Shown one piece after another: positions 45,110-55,990 of a stretch of DNA of 64,000 nucleotides. A model generated the notes under the pieces. That model saw only the letters and a list, made by a program, of their open reading frames with translations. It did no database searches and was not told the DNA's origin. How positions within the stretch are numbered: position 1 is the stretch's first letter; each line of letters opens with the position of its first letter. Origin of the DNA: Conus ventricosus (Eukaryota > Mollusca > Gastropoda > Neogastropoda > Conidae); NCBI GenBank assembly GCA_018398815.1, contig CM031621.1, forward strand, positions 1,184,806 to 1,248,805, given 5' to 3'. Both the position numbers and the translations under genes were made by a program.

Positions 45110-48100
45110 CTCACTCAGAGACACACTGACATGGATTGCTGCACTGACCACTAGCTGGCCAATGAAGGCCGGGGCCACCAGATCAGCCATGCAGGACAGC
45201 AGCAGCAGGAGGAGGTCTACACGCAGGAACTTGTTGATGTCCACCAGGCGGATGTGGATGTTGACACGGCTGCCTGTGCGCACCAGTTGCACCCCCATCA
45301 CCACCGACCACAGGCAGCAGGGCAGCAGGCAGTACATCAGGTGCTACAACCAGGCATCAACAGTTTTCAGGATTCATCAACGGTCTTCTTCCCATGAAGT
45401 TAAAGGATGCCCAGGTGGTAATGTCCTGTCTTTCAGGTATTGAGTTCTAGGACCAATGTTACCAGTGACTTACATTTAATTGTTTTGCGATGCTTACATG
45501 AAGTTCATGGCTCCTAACTTCTCTCTGTGACAGACTGAAGTCAGTCCATTCGTATGACACCTCAATGGGTTCCCCAAATTCAGGATTTGCCAAACTTCAT
45601 CCTTTTCAAGATGGCAGTTCAAAAGTCATAACAATAACAATAGCGTAGGGACTTACACAGCCTGGTCCCCCACTCTGTAAGCATGTTCACCATGCTTTAC
45701 AACAAACATATGTAAGTTGAAATCAAATACATGGCAACACAATCTACAACTGCTTTGTAAACTGAAGGAAAAGCAAGTAAAAAATCAATACTGTAGTCAT
45801 TAACTCTTTCCATATTCATATTGGTGGGAGCAGTCTTCCCCTGTGCATGTGCCATCTACATGGTTGCAAGAACACTGTTTATGTAGCATGGTTAACAGCT
45901 GTTGGGTTTTTTTTAGTAAATTTCTGTGCTAAATTTCCAATTTAATTTGATAACTGACACTTTGTAATAGATCACTTCATTTCTGACACCTAAAAATAAT
46001 CTTTTGTTTGTTACTTTTTCTTATGTACTGTGTTAAATTTCCAATCTAGTTTGATAAGCGGCTCTCTTTAATCGATGGATTAATTTCTGATTCCTAAAAT
46101 GAGTGTTTGGGAATTTTTTTTTAATGGTTTTAAGCATTGCTGTGCACTCAGACACTGACACCCAGTGCTGGGTGGGAGATTGTAAACGGAGCATAATGCT
46201 GCCACCCATATGAAGGTGGAATGTAGGGTAAAAGATGAAATTAGACCAACCAAACAAGTCTATGTAAAAATCACACATTACATACAAATGATATTGATAG
46301 GTCGAGACAAAACAAAAAAAAAGACAACCAAAAGCATACATTCACAACTGGTAAAAACAGGACAGATAGCATGGAAACAAAAATAAGTTATGTACGTATG
46401 TTTTAATGAATGCAGTGAAGGTAATGAGGCTGCGATGGTTAAAGTCTGTCGTACTGATATACAGTCGAAGCTGCTTAACACAAATCGCCGGGGACGTTCA
46501 AAATTGCTTCATTATATCCAGCTTTTGTTACAACCAACGAGCCAGTTACAACAAATTTCTGCATGGTTGCTTTGTTATATCCGGCATGATGTGTTTCTCT
46601 TTCTCTCTAACCCCCACCCCCCTCTCGCCCACACACACATGTGCATGTCTGCGTACATGGGCAATAATCAAGTTCATTTCATTGTAAACTTTGTTAGAAA
46701 TATTTCAGTCTTTTTTTTCTTTCACAAATATGGCTGTGAATTAATGGAAACAGATCATATAGGCCTATATTGCAATTTGAATGCTTAGAAACCAATAATA
46801 AGTAAAACAGGCAAACAAAATTCACTGTATTAATCTGAAGGTTTCAGAAGAATGGACTGTCAGAGGAAATGACACAGCACCATGATTTTAAGGTGGGAGG
46901 GGTAAAAGGGGGACTTATACACTATTCGTTTACTGTCGCACTCTGATAGGTCACTGGAGTATGCACTGGAATAAAAATTTAAAAAATTAAGTAATTGACT
47001 TTAAAATACACGCAGTCTGCGGCACTAGAAAGCAATTTTTTGTGCTCCTCACAGCCTGACAAGAAATCACAAGAACCAAAAATAATTAGTATCTGAATAA
47101 AGTCTTGAAAAGAAAAATGATGATTTTTTTTTTACTCTCTCAATCATTGCAGCGAAAGTCACAGATTTTTATGTCCTAGTGTATGCAATCAAAAGTTCTT
47201 TATCAATAGCAGCACACATTTATATTTTGCCATGTTTATATTAAATTAACATTGCAGTCTGTTTGATTTTCCTAAGCGGGCAGGATTGCCTGACAGTCAG
47301 TTACGGCATTGACTCTTTGAGACAGCAGTCCTGTAGAGAAACAATAGGCTCCCCTTTTTCTTCAGAAAGCCCACACAGAAACTTCAATAAATGTTTCTGT
47401 GCCTCCATTCAGTCTGTGGGAGTGACTGTGCCAGTCTCAGTACTCCTTGGGAAGATGTGATTTTGATCGCTGGAACCTGATATGCAAGTGTAACACCCTT
47501 TTTTCACTCAAGAGGAAAAAGGGGTTTCTTTTCCCACTAAAAAGGATCCACAGTCTTGTTACTTGTTTTTAAAAAGCAGATCTCTCTGTACATTTTTCCT
47601 AAAAAAGCAGTCGTACTTGGTTTTAGGAAAGTTAAACTAGAATTTAAGGTTCCTTAATGTTCTGATACAACTTGCGTGAGTAAGCTAATGGCACATGACA
47701 AAACATTTTGTATTATTTATTTGTGTGAATTACCTTGTTTCTCATAAGCTGCAAATTCTCTTGTCAATGTTGTTTGTTTGGGTGTAAGGGACTTTCAATC
47801 TAAATTTCCCACCTCCAGTCTCCTTTTCTGTTCAAATACGTCTTACCTTTCACATACACTCAAATAATTTACTTGTGAAAAACTATACAGGCTTTAAATA
47901 ATATTACTAAACAATACTTTTGGACCACCATCCAGAGGCTTAAAGATCTGCACAGAAAATGGGATTAAAATTCAAGTAGATTGCAATACTACTCATGGCA
48001 TGAAACCAGATAACAAGACTTCCAGAATACCAATGAGTACTCAATTTATCATGACCTTCAACTCTGTACTTACAAAATCGGTGAAGCTGCCGGTACGAGT

Positions 48101-48365
48101 GTGTTCAATCGCCATGACAATAGCAGATCCAGCATAACCCTGAAATACAAGTAAAGCCCGAGTTTTTGACTTCTTGCATTTCAAATGTATTCATAATGCG
48201 TAACTCTTTCTCACTTACTAAATGCACATGAGTTTCACTTTACCCATACTGTTCTGTTTGAATTCTGATCCATCAAATTAACAGATGCCTTCTATTTTGA
48301 TCAAATCAAGTTTACAAAACCATATAAAATGATCTAATAATATCTTTACTTTGTCTGAGAGTGTA

Positions 48366-48403
<38 letters not shown>

Positions 48404-50762
48404 CGTGCGCGCACCTGTGCGTGTGTGTGTGCATGTGTGTGTGTGTGTGTGTGTGTGCGCACGCGCATACTTGCACTGTGACTCACTTTAATTTTTGTTC
48501 TCTTTAACTGTACATGCTGACATTTGTTTATTTCGTATGTCCTCTTCAAATTTAAGTGTTCAAATTCAAATCTTCGTATTTAAGTGTGGTGCATGGTGGG
48601 CTTCTTTTTTGACCCCTGAACCCAAGATTCTTCTGTGGTCAAACAGCAGTGCAAAAAGAATAGTCACCAGCTGAGGTCTAATCAAATTCGACGGATTTTT
48701 TTTTTTTTTTTTTTTTTGCGTATGCAGGCCGATACTCCTGCGGACACTCCCTGTAGAGGCAGGCAAGGATTAATCCCATCTACCCAACAAAGGGAGTGGA
48801 GTTTTATGTGTATGACCATTTTTTATCCTACCATTAAGGCAGCCATACTCCAGCTTCGGGGAAGGTGCATGCTATGTGTAACATGTCATCCATATCAACT
48901 GATCAAGCCAGTAAAACCGGTTTGGCCTAATTCTGAATAAACTGCTACCAGCAATCCACACTGCTGTTTTGCTAACAGGTGATTTCTTCCTTAATTTGTA
49001 CATCAATGTATCCAAGTAACAAACAAAACATTTTTCCAAAGCAACCTTACACAATGTCCAGCAGATCTCCAAACATCCTACCAATTTTCCATGGCCTATC
49101 AACTTGGAATAAAAAAGAGTTATGATTTATTTCAGTTCTCTGTAACTTGTTTCAACGCGTAATGACTATAGGGGGAAGTTCAAATATAAAAACAAAATTT
49201 GAAATACTTCATCGCCAAATGAATGTAACAAGCATTATCTTAGTGAGCCTCATCCTATCAGTCTTCTTCAGGCAGTTCGGAACAACGATTTTTGTCCTAT
49301 AGATTTCCAAAATGTCCCATTGAGTTTCCTTGAGTTAGGTAAAATGTCCTAAGCTTTGGGATTTTCAGATGAAACACTGCTGAGATGTTTTACATTATGG
49401 TTCTTTACAAAAAGGAATATTACCATCTTTTAGTGTAACCCAGTTGTGACCGGTACTCACATAATGACAAGGGAAAATAAAGCTGCTGTTATTGTTTTTG
49501 TTTTAATCCAATAGTCTGAATTAAACAATACGTGTATTTGTGTACATGTTTGTTGGGAGGGGGGGGGGGGGGGGGGGGACGGGTGTATGCATACTCAACT
49601 GACCACAAGACGGGACAGAGTAATAGCTGTCCTGCAGGTGATATCCACAGAGTTGCGACACGAGATCCATGTCAAAGCAGGCATCAGCTGCAGGATGATG
49701 CGTGTGTACAGCAGAAACTCATGTTGTATGTCCACTGCTGGTTTTCCAGAAGGTTGATAAGCCTACAAAGACAAGACATGTATAGTGGCATCCAGAAGGC
49801 ACTAAGAGGAAAACAGGTAGAGTGGGGTGGAAGAGAGGAGGGCAAAAGAAAAAGAGACATCGTTAGACAAAGATAATAAAATGAAAATAGCAAGATCACG
49901 CTGTTTACACGTAAACATGCATGCACATCATCTTATGATCTCTTATGTGAATCATTATCACTACTAACTAGATCTACCATATGCTTATTTTCTTTGCTGG
50001 TGTAGGACTTATACTGTCACAGTTACCGATTATTACACAGTGAATAGCCAGTCCATCTCCATGAAAAACTAACGTGACTTTAGTTTGAAAGTAACAAATC
50101 ATCCCCAAAACCACCAAGAAATAAGTCGGTGCACTGATCAATTCTGTCGTTTTCTTTTTCTTTAAGTGTACCCTTGCACTCCATAACGGTCAATATCCCT
50201 TGCACGATAAAGACTCCTACTTTGGCTTCCTCAGCTCTCTAGATTCTTAATGTCGAATCCAAAACGGACAGACTGGCATGAAAAGTCTGTTATTTGAGCG
50301 AGAAGGATGTTAAGTTACTTCCCTTGGCTAATAACGAAAATGACCTGTTTTTAAATGATAATGATCTCACACTGTAAGATCTAAAAAGGATGATCATATT
50401 TTTTTTGTCGTTTTAAGTTCTCCAGTCGTTACATACTGATTTTGAGGACATACTGTCTAGTCTAGGATTACATTTAGCAGGACTGATAAATCAGTTTCAA
50501 GTTGGCAAAGAAATCACAACTGACGGCATCGTTTTAACTCCACAGCCATGTTCAACAAAGAAACATGCAATCAAGTGTGTAAAACAACAAATGAAAATAC
50601 AAGCAATTCGTAACGCTTACAAGAAAGCATGCGTCTTACCTCTTGGAGTGTTTCTTTTCCAAAATAAATCATAAAAGAACCTGCGACAATGGAATAGATT
50701 GCGTCTGCCATAAAATAATTCGCAGTCGGAGGGTGCACAGAAGCAAAGAAACGGCAACGCAT
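37575..50762 (-). CDS. Multi-exon gene for a multipass membrane protein (about 308 aa, six exons)
   Basis: This is the best host-gene candidate. Six exons on the minus strand (50762-50640, 49762-49604, 48139-48074, 45343-45131, 43592-43452, 37799-37575) all join in phase 0 and give 41+53+22+71+47+74 = 308 residues without a stop until TGA at 37575. Each junction has an AG acceptor and a GTAAG- or GTCAGT-type donor. The product is hydrophobic with roughly eight membrane segments and few charged loops. Exons 1-2 and exons 4-5 look like an internal duplication: a hydrophobic helix after Asp, then D(I/V)-x-H, then an Arg-bearing helix, a Trp-Ile, and a final (S/A)R(L/V)(V/L) before the donor. I do not recognise the family. 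Introns carry SINEs and piggyBac-like elements. A missing small exon between exons 5 and 6 cannot be excluded. Confidence 0.6.
37963..38060 (+). mobile_element. tRNA-derived SINE fragment
   Basis: A box-like TGGTGTCGTGGTAGGCGTC and B box-like GGGTTTCAGTCCCA followed by an A-rich stretch. In the intron region downstream of exon 5; not an intact tRNA. Confidence 0.55.
38093..38300. mobile_element. Solo piggyBac-like end with palindromic units
   Basis: TTAA (38089-38092) is followed by CCTTTACCG, then by three ~61-65-bp units each centred on GGGTC...GACC(C) at about 38148, 38209 and 38274. This resembles the subterminal design of the other TTAA elements here, but I cannot find the opposite end. 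Confidence 0.4.
38380..38510. repeat. Second solo TTAA end with ~45-bp repeats
   Basis: TTAA (38376-38379) is followed by CCTTTACACGACGCGCCGTG, then three units carrying CGACG(C/A)GCCGTG and GTGACGGCA about 45 bases apart. No right end identified. Confidence 0.4.
39600..39728 (-). mobile_element. SINE 3' fragment
   Basis: AAGTGTCAAATTCTGAGGTC and TCTCCATGTCCA match the 3' body of the SINE at 40809-41002, across the intervening TTAA element. Confidence 0.4.
39733..40804. mobile_element. piggyBac-like TTAA element (1072 bp, non-autonomous)
   Basis: Flanked by TTAA (39729-39732 and 40805-40808) with TIRs CCCTTACACTGGTT and CCCTTACGCTGGTT. Near the right end the palindrome CGCGACTATTGTCGCG occurs twice, 44 bases apart (40729 and 40773). 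A 24-base imperfect palindrome lies beside the left TIR (39752-39775). The interior holds the start of a transposase-like frame on the minus strand. Confidence 0.8.
40333..40575 (-). pseudogene. piggyBac-type transposase N-terminal remnant
   Basis: An 80-residue frame with MAAPKAEHDRIR, an acidic middle and a terminal DTDSDWMSA, a style typical of piggyBac transposase N-termini (acidic, D/E-rich, before the catalytic domain). It stops before any catalytic residue. Residue composition and its place inside a TTAA element are the only evidence. Confidence 0.45.
40809..41002 (-). mobile_element. tRNA-derived SINE
   Basis: Minus strand: an A box (GTGGCGCAGTGGTTAGC) and a B box (GGTCATGGGTTTGATTCCCA), then a body ending in a T-rich tail at 40820-40809. 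It abuts the right TTAA of the preceding element. Confidence 0.65.
41516..42976 (+). mobile_element. piggyBac-like TTAA element (1461 bp, internally deleted)
   Basis: Flanked by TTAA (41512-41515 and 42977-42980), with termini CCCTCTTG and CCCTCTAG. Near the left end AACGGGCGCAGACGGGAGC occurs twice, 44 bases apart (41531 and 41575), the same spacing as the subterminal repeats of the element at 39733. It carries a transposase remnant at 41799-42268. Confidence 0.75.
41799..42268 (+). pseudogene. piggyBac transposase remnant (N-terminus and start of DDE domain)
   Basis: The first frame (41799-42095) has an acidic N-terminus containing SEFGDIPEYSAEEWDQIMQE. After a frame change near 42050, the frame to 42268 encodes LTFFQLVAEETNRYAQQ and PDPLWFDTTPDEMRGAVSVL, which matches the opening of the piggyBac DDE_Tnp_1_7 domain (FF...ETNRYA...W..tt..E). 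It ends at TAA 42266 before any catalytic aspartate; the remaining ~400 residues are missing. Confidence 0.7.
43452..43592 (-). CDS. Membrane-protein gene, exon 5 (47 codons)
   Basis: The acceptor is CTGCTTCAG and the donor GTTTTG|GTAAGT. It encodes GRQVDVLHAYLHRINGC, then a helix, then RYRYSEDKHTILMARVL. It aligns by eye with exon 2. Confidence 0.6.
45048..45108. repeat. (CA)n microsatellite
   Basis: About 23 CA units directly 3' of exon 4 (minus-strand sense) in the intron. Confidence 0.9.
45131..45343 (-). CDS. Membrane-protein gene, exon 4 (71 codons)
   Basis: The acceptor is GGTTGTAG. GC-rich codons stand out from the AT-rich surroundings. Two or three helices are visible, including CLLPCCLWSVVMGVQL and LLLLLLSCMADLVAP. 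The chosen donor is CAT|GTCAGT (phase 0, same type as exon 2); GTGAGT a few bases downstream is an alternative but would change phase. Confidence 0.6.
45927..46100. repeat. ~100-bp tandem duplication
   Basis: TAAATTTCCAAT-TA-TTTGATAA and TTCATTTCTGA(C/T)(A/T)CCTAAAA occur at about 45930-45990 and again at 46033-46098. Intronic. Confidence 0.6.
46459..46600. mobile_element. Possible pogo/Tigger-like solo terminus
   Basis: TACAGTCGAAGCTGCTTAAC resembles pogo-type ends (TA followed by CAGTCGAA). Related words ATTATATCCAGC and GTTATATCCGGC follow. No opposite end found, so this is tentative. Confidence 0.3.
48074..48139 (-). CDS. Membrane-protein gene, exon 3 (22 codons)
   Basis: A mini-exon between TATTTCAG and GTAAGT, both phase 0, encoding GYAGSAIVMAIEHTRTG and a short end. 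Confidence 0.55.
48366..48475. repeat. (GT)n microsatellite
   Basis: GT tracts with GC interruptions. Intronic. Confidence 0.9.
48697..48910 (-). mobile_element. SINE, 5'-truncated copy
   Basis: Minus strand: the body matches 27855-28015 and ends in GCATACGC followed by about 20 A, a genuine poly-A tail. The tRNA-like head is absent. Confidence 0.7.
49557..49578. repeat. Poly-G run
   Basis: About 21 guanines just downstream of exon 2 in the gene's sense. Confidence 0.9.
49604..49762 (-). CDS. Membrane-protein gene, exon 2
   Basis: 53 codons, phase 0 on both sides. The acceptor is TTTGTAG and the donor GTG|GTCAGT, with a stop just beyond. It contains VDIQHEFLLYTRIILQLMP and ends TLSRLV. Confidence 0.6.
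50640..50762 (-). CDS. Membrane-protein gene, exon 1
   Basis: It starts at ATG 50762-50760 (MRCRFFASVHPP) and includes the helix DAIYSIVAGSFMIYFG. The donor is CAAGAG|GTAAGA. A second ATG at 50711 is an alternative start. The frame continues upstream of the first ATG without a better start. Confidence 0.55.
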
Positions 50763-52060
50763 GCTCCGACTCGCACTAGATCTACAGTCGCCAGCATTGT
50801 CTTGGTAGCACAGGATCAATTACACTTTCTGCTGTTGCTCCATCGAAAAACTCGAAAGTCATTTTCTGTCTTTCGGGCTGTCTGTTGGTCTTGTTTACAA
50901 CAGTTGTTTTTATGTCATATTCTTTTCTTTCGCAATATTCCGTTTGAAGTCTCAAGATTGCTGCGCCCTCTCTGAATCGTGCGATTGCTGGAGTAACCAA
51001 GGGGCATCACTTCAAGTGGATGACACGTTTAGCTGTTCAGACCCAGAAGCAGAACGATCGTTCAAAATGTCCGTTTTTAATTAGCCAAATTATGATTTTA
51101 ACATGTTATTCATAGTCATTACATAACCAGTCTCATCGTCGATCATTTGCCTGTCCAGTGTGAAAAAAACAACTAAATTCAGGTTACCTCCAATGGAAAA
51201 TGTGTGAAGAAAGTTTGTAACACTCAAAGCTCGCACATGCGAGCGTAGCATCGGCGCAAACTCGCACAGTGACACGCATTTCCATTTATTTCTCATACAC
51301 ACTCGCTGAATGTATTACTGTTAAGCGCCATATGCTTGTGTGTGTGTGTGTGTGTGTGCAAGGTATTTAGGCCTAAGTCAGAAGATGCCTGAACGAGAAA
51401 CGTTCCCGTCCACAACAAACATGGCAGGTTTGCAGATGCAAGTGATGATTATATGAACTCTGTTCCTAAACTCACTGTCATGTTTATTTACTGTTTTAAC
51501 TAATCTCAGCTATATACAGCCCCATAATTAACTACAGCTATTTTATTCAGAGCTGTTCGAAGACGCCTGCCGAGAACTTCAGCCAGCCAGCCTGCTTCTT
51601 GGACTGATTTAAGGCCATGAAAAACAGCCGAACCATTGCTAGTTAGTTCCAACTTTTCAATCCCAAACCAATTATTCAAAATTTTTTCTCAACCAGGAAA
51701 TAGTACGCTAATGAAGCAAATGCTAAAGACGATGTTCAAAATAACTGAAATTTTAGAACTGGGTGTCATTTGGTGATATATGTTTGTGGTACATGTGGAG
51801 TCTGAATCAATCCCTTTCGAAAGGCCGGGCGAGACTTTTTTATGTTGTCAGACACAGTTTATATATGTAGGCTACCATGAGACCAGAGTAAGTCGCATCT
51901 AGTGGATGGTATATAGGCCTACTGTGTTTAAGACAAGAAAGAAATTTTGTTCAACCTGTTGAAAACGGCCTTTTCTTCTCCACGTTTACCACACTCTGGG
52001 TTTAATTCTCATCAAATGTCTCTAAGTTTTCAATGTAACTCAGTTCTAAAACTTCAGTCA
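50763..52060. other. Upstream region of the membrane-protein gene; no gene recognised
   Basis: Probably the promoter side of the gene starting at 50762. I see no clear TATA element or further open frame. A GT microsatellite lies at about 51338-51358. Confidence 0.45.
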
Positions 52061-52062
52061 TA

Positions 52063-53388
52063 CGAGGGTTGTTCAATTTAAGATGACACTAGGCTTGCCG
52101 TTTGGAAACGAAGCACCGCACAGAAAAATGTTTATACCAAACACAACTTTAAAGTTTACCTGATTAGAATTGCAGAAAATAAAGTTGACGTCATGACGCA
52201 ACTCGGAGTATGACGTAATTACAACTGTGTTTCAAACAGCTGAGCCTGAAAAAAATGGACGTCACCAATGAGCAATTTCGTTTCTACACTTTCACAAGGC
52301 TACAACTTGGTGACGATTGTAGGAGGATACACGCAGATTTGCAAGCTGTTTACGGAACGGATTGTGTGTCTTACCGCACAGTTTGCAGATGGGTCAAACA
52401 ATTAAGAGCAGGTAGGGCGCCATCTGATTGGGGTAATCGTGCAGAGCGAGCTTTACCAGCTCGGAACGAACAAAACATTGCATTTGTGAAAAGACTGATA
52501 GAGGAGGATCCACATTCGACTGTGCGGGAATTAAGCGAGGCATGTGAGCTTTCAATTGGCACCATTAACAACATTCTGCACAAAGACCTTCACATGAGAA
52601 AACTGGCTGCAAGATGGGTGCCACATCTCTTAAGCGATGATCAGAAGCAGCAGCGGGTGGCATGTTCACGCAAACTGCTCGACGAGTTTGAGCCCAATGG
52701 GCCAAAACGACTGTGTGACTTAGTGACGGGAGACGAGAGTTGGCTGACATTCTACGGCATCCCCAACAAACGCTGCAACCGCATGTGGATTGGCCCTGAC
52801 GGAGACCGACCAGTTGTTCTTCGCCCAGGATTCCAGAGTCGCAAGCGAATGTTTTCTATTTTTTTCAACACGCAAGGCCTTGTGGCAATTGACATTTTGC
52901 CTGAGAAATCAACAATCACTGCCTCCTACTATACCCAAGTTGTGCTCCCAAAAGTTGTAGGAAAAATCCATGAGCAGCGCCCAACCGTCAGCACCCAGAG
53001 GACCCTTCTTCTGCATGACAATGCCAGTGTCCATAAGGCGAAGGTCACCACGACCTTCCTGAGCGAGCAAGGAATCCAAGTTTTGGACCACCCACCCTAC
53101 AGCCCCGACTTGGCCCCATGCGACTTCTGGCTGTTCCCTGCTCTGAAGGAAAAGCTCGCTGGGCGTAAGTTTGACCGGGTACAAGACCTCGCCAAAGCCG
53201 TAAGATCAGAGTTGTCCGGTCTGCCTAAAACCGACTACCAGAGGGCGCTTGAGAATTGGCGTAGGAGGCTTGAAATTTGCATTCGAGCCAACGGAGAATA
53301 CTTCGAGGGGATGTAAAAGTTTCAAGTTGCTGAGATGAGAGGTACGTTTTTTAAGGGGGTGGTGACATCTTAAATTGAACAACCCTCG
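52063..53388 (+). mobile_element. mariner transposon, apparently complete (1326 bp)
   Basis: TA target duplications (52061-52062 and 53389-53390) flank TIRs that start CGAGGGTTGTTCAATT. They are identical for 23 bases, and a 27-base repeat holds one mismatch. The single open frame spans almost the whole interior. Confidence 0.95.
52255..53316 (+). CDS. mariner transposase (353 aa, intact frame)
   Basis: It catalyses cut-and-paste transposition at TA. The N-terminal helix-turn-helix region covers about residues 1-115; the first helix is NEQFRFYTFTRLQLGD. The linker WVPHLLSDDQKQQR (residues 119-132) is the mariner WVPHEL-type motif. The catalytic triad is complete: D in VTGDESW (about 160), D in LLHDNAS (about 255) and D in PCDFWLF, with exactly 34 residues between the last two, so DD34D. 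The YSPDLAP motif is present. There are no stops or frameshifts, and length matches full-length mariner transposases (about 345-355). Start ATG 52255 is 192 bases inside the left end. The copy could be active or recently active. Confidence 0.95.
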   Translation: MDVTNEQFRFYTFTRLQLGDDCRRIHADLQAVYGTDCVSYRTVCRWVKQLRAGRAPSDWGNRAERALPARNEQNIAFVKRLIEEDPHSTVRELSEACELSIGTINNILHKDLHMRKLAARWVPHLLSDDQKQQRVACSRKLLDEFEPNGPKRLCDLVTGDESWLTFYGIPNKRCNRMWIGPDGDRPVVLRPGFQSRKRMFSIFFNTQGLVAIDILPEKSTITASYYTQVVLPKVVGKIHEQRPTVSTQRTLLLHDNASVHKAKVTTTFLSEQGIQVLDHPPYSPDLAPCDFWLFPALKEKLAGRKFDRVQDLAKAVRSELSGLPKTDYQRALENWRRRLEICIRANGEYFEGM

Positions 53389-53390
53389 TA

Positions 53391-53731
53391 TTTGCACTTC
53401 TTTTGCATTTGGTTTACCTACATCATTTGTAGCTATGACAGTCTCTTGCAGAATCAAAGACACTGAAGTCTCTAGCTGTTTGTAGATGTTGTGGGTCACT
53501 GAATTCTGATAGGAGATAGATCATTAACATAGTCTATTGAAAGCAAGTATCCCGGGCGGATTGCCATCTTCTAGTGTTCGGTAACTTGCATGCCTCGATG
53601 CCCCGTACAGTCATATCAACGGAAATGGCACCCATGCTGGATGGGCTGATGGGTTGAGACCATGCAAAGGGCAGTCCCTCGTCCTTCAGCCTGTGAATTT
53701 TAGCACTGGGCTTACAACCCAGTCCTGTAGT

Positions 53732-53785
<54 letters not shown>

Positions 53786-53880
53786 GTGACAAAACATTGC
53801 AGCAGCTTGCGAAATAACATCTCAGTATCAAGTAGATTCCTCTTATTGTCTATGTTGCTGTGCCGGTTAATACTTCAGGA
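53391..53880. other. No gene; (CA)n microsatellite at 53733-53783
   Basis: Unique sequence between mariner and the RTE-type LINE with one CA tract of about 25 units. Confidence 0.6.
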
Positions 53881-54477
53881 AGCCAGCACGCCGGCTAATC
53901 TTCTGATGATTAAGATCAAAGCCAGGATAGGGATTCGGAACATACCAGCCCTTTCCGAGAGTGAGAAAATAATCTGAGTGTTACGTGAAATGAAATCCAA
54001 CCTCAAAATTTCTTACCTGTGCAAGAATAGCGTTGGCCAGACTAAACTAAGAAGTGGTGACACCATCATCCGCTTCAGATGGCGAAGACCCAGATCATCC
54101 ATACATCAAGGATATAGTATAGCTCATGACACCAGAGGCAGCAAGAGCTCTTCTGTCATAGAAACCAAGAACACCAATGATCCTAACAACAAGATTTAAT
54201 CCAAAGGTCGGTCAACCACTGTCATTTAGTCTGTGCAACTACAAATGTATAAGAAGAAGAAAAAGATAAATTTTACAATATATTCTCGACAACATTTACC
54301 AGATCGTCAAAGAGAGACATGATGATCCTCATGTCTCAACGCCAAGCCGGGTGGAACAACACTCACCGAGAGCTTATCAGGGAAAGACATGGTGCCGATA
54401 CTCGGAAACGAGAACGGGAAACTTGTCACGGTATTCTGTGCATCAACTACCGAGTGGCTGGACGCTCCATCTTTCCA

Positions 54478-54603
54478 CACAAGAAGATCCCCAGACAACG
54501 TGTAATTCGCAGAGTGGAACGACAGACAACAAATCAGATCCACAAGAAGATCCCCAGACAACGTGTAATTCACAGAGTGGAACGACAGACAACAAATCAG
54601 ATC
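54478..54603 (+). repeat. In-frame 63-bp tandem duplication in the RTE endonuclease
   Basis: CACAAGAAGATCCCCAGACA to CAAATCAGATC occurs twice in tandem with one base difference. 63 bases equal 21 codons, so the frame is kept. Confidence 0.92.
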
Positions 54604-55990
54604 GACCACTGTATCACCATTGCGAGGAAGTCGACAAGAAGCTCACTCGAAGTCAGAATTAAGTGTGGTGCAGATGTCGTTTCAGATTTCCACCTTTTCT
54701 CAGCAACTCTGAAAATCAACCTGAGAGCCAGGTAGGGAGACCATCCCATAGATGAAAATGGGCCAGATCTAAAGAGCAAGGAAAACATCCAAAACATTCC
54801 AGTGCGAGCCACAGAACAAATTCGATGCACTTTCAGGTGCAATGAAAGTAACAGTAGGTCACTGGCAGGAGCAAACAAAACAGAAAATAAAACCCACTTC
54901 ATTCACCACATGCTCATGTATGCTTGGGGAAAAAAAAACTAGACGGCGCAATGAAAGGCTCACAGCAGGCATTTAGCCATGATAACAACTGAGAAAAAAA
55001 GACCAACCAGTCACGGGAACAAAGAAAAACAAGCACAATACTGGAAAATCAATCTCCAAGTAAAGAAAGGTGGCGTAAAATCTAAGTGTAGATTCAGCAA
55101 TCATCTCGCAGAAGATGCAGAGACAACCGCAGGACAAACAAATGTTAAAAGACTGTCTGGGATTAGAAGACCACTGTCTGGTAAGAACAGAATTCCTACA
55201 CAACCAGTGATAAAAAAAAGACAACAAAATCGTCACTAATGAGGCTATAGAGAGAGCGAGGCCATGCGTCAAAATTTGGAGGAAACATTCAGCAGGACTT
55301 CTCCGTCTGAAACCAGATAGCAAGACTGCAAATCATCATCGAGCATTTATTAGAGTGGCAGTCTTCCCTGTACACAATACTGGTGAACTTGAAGAAAGCC
55401 TTTGACGGTGTTGACGGGGAAGTCCTTTGCAAGTTTATGTTATGCTATGGCTTTCTCCTAAAATCAGTCATGATCATCAAGCAACGGTATTCCACCTATC
55501 AAGTCATATAGGCCTTCTACGGAAAACTAACTGATCTATTCCAGATGTGGACTATTGTGTAAGAAAGGGCTGCCTTCCATCACAACCATCTTCTTCCTAG
55601 TCGTAGACTGGATGATGAAGAATTCTACAGATGGAAGAAACACCGGCATTCAGTGGACTTCCACCGGACAACTGGACACTTTGACTTCGTTGGTATCAGC
55701 CACTTCTCGAACCGACACCAGGATCCACTGAGCAATCACGCCTGGTCAAGGAAGCACCGAACAGTCAAACAAACAAACAAACAAAAGGCTCCAAAATTAA
55801 TATTAAAAACTGAAGTGATCCGCGGGTGAATAACAACAGCAAGACCCATTCAGCTAACAGATGAAATCAAAGAAATCAACCGATTTGTCCACCTGTGTAC
55901 GCTTTCAGCACCTTGCACCCTGTATGAGCCTCTCGGCCCAGAACAAGATCAGAATTGTCAACACTGATGTAAAGTCTGCTCTGTTACGTG

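Noticed and set aside
44796..45443. 215-codon plus-strand frame
   Set aside because: It is the opposite strand of exon 4 of the membrane-protein gene plus a CA repeat.
45800..46200. Further TTAA element starting at 45801
   Set aside because: TTAACTCTTTCC resembles other left ends here, but no matching right end or palindromic units could be found.
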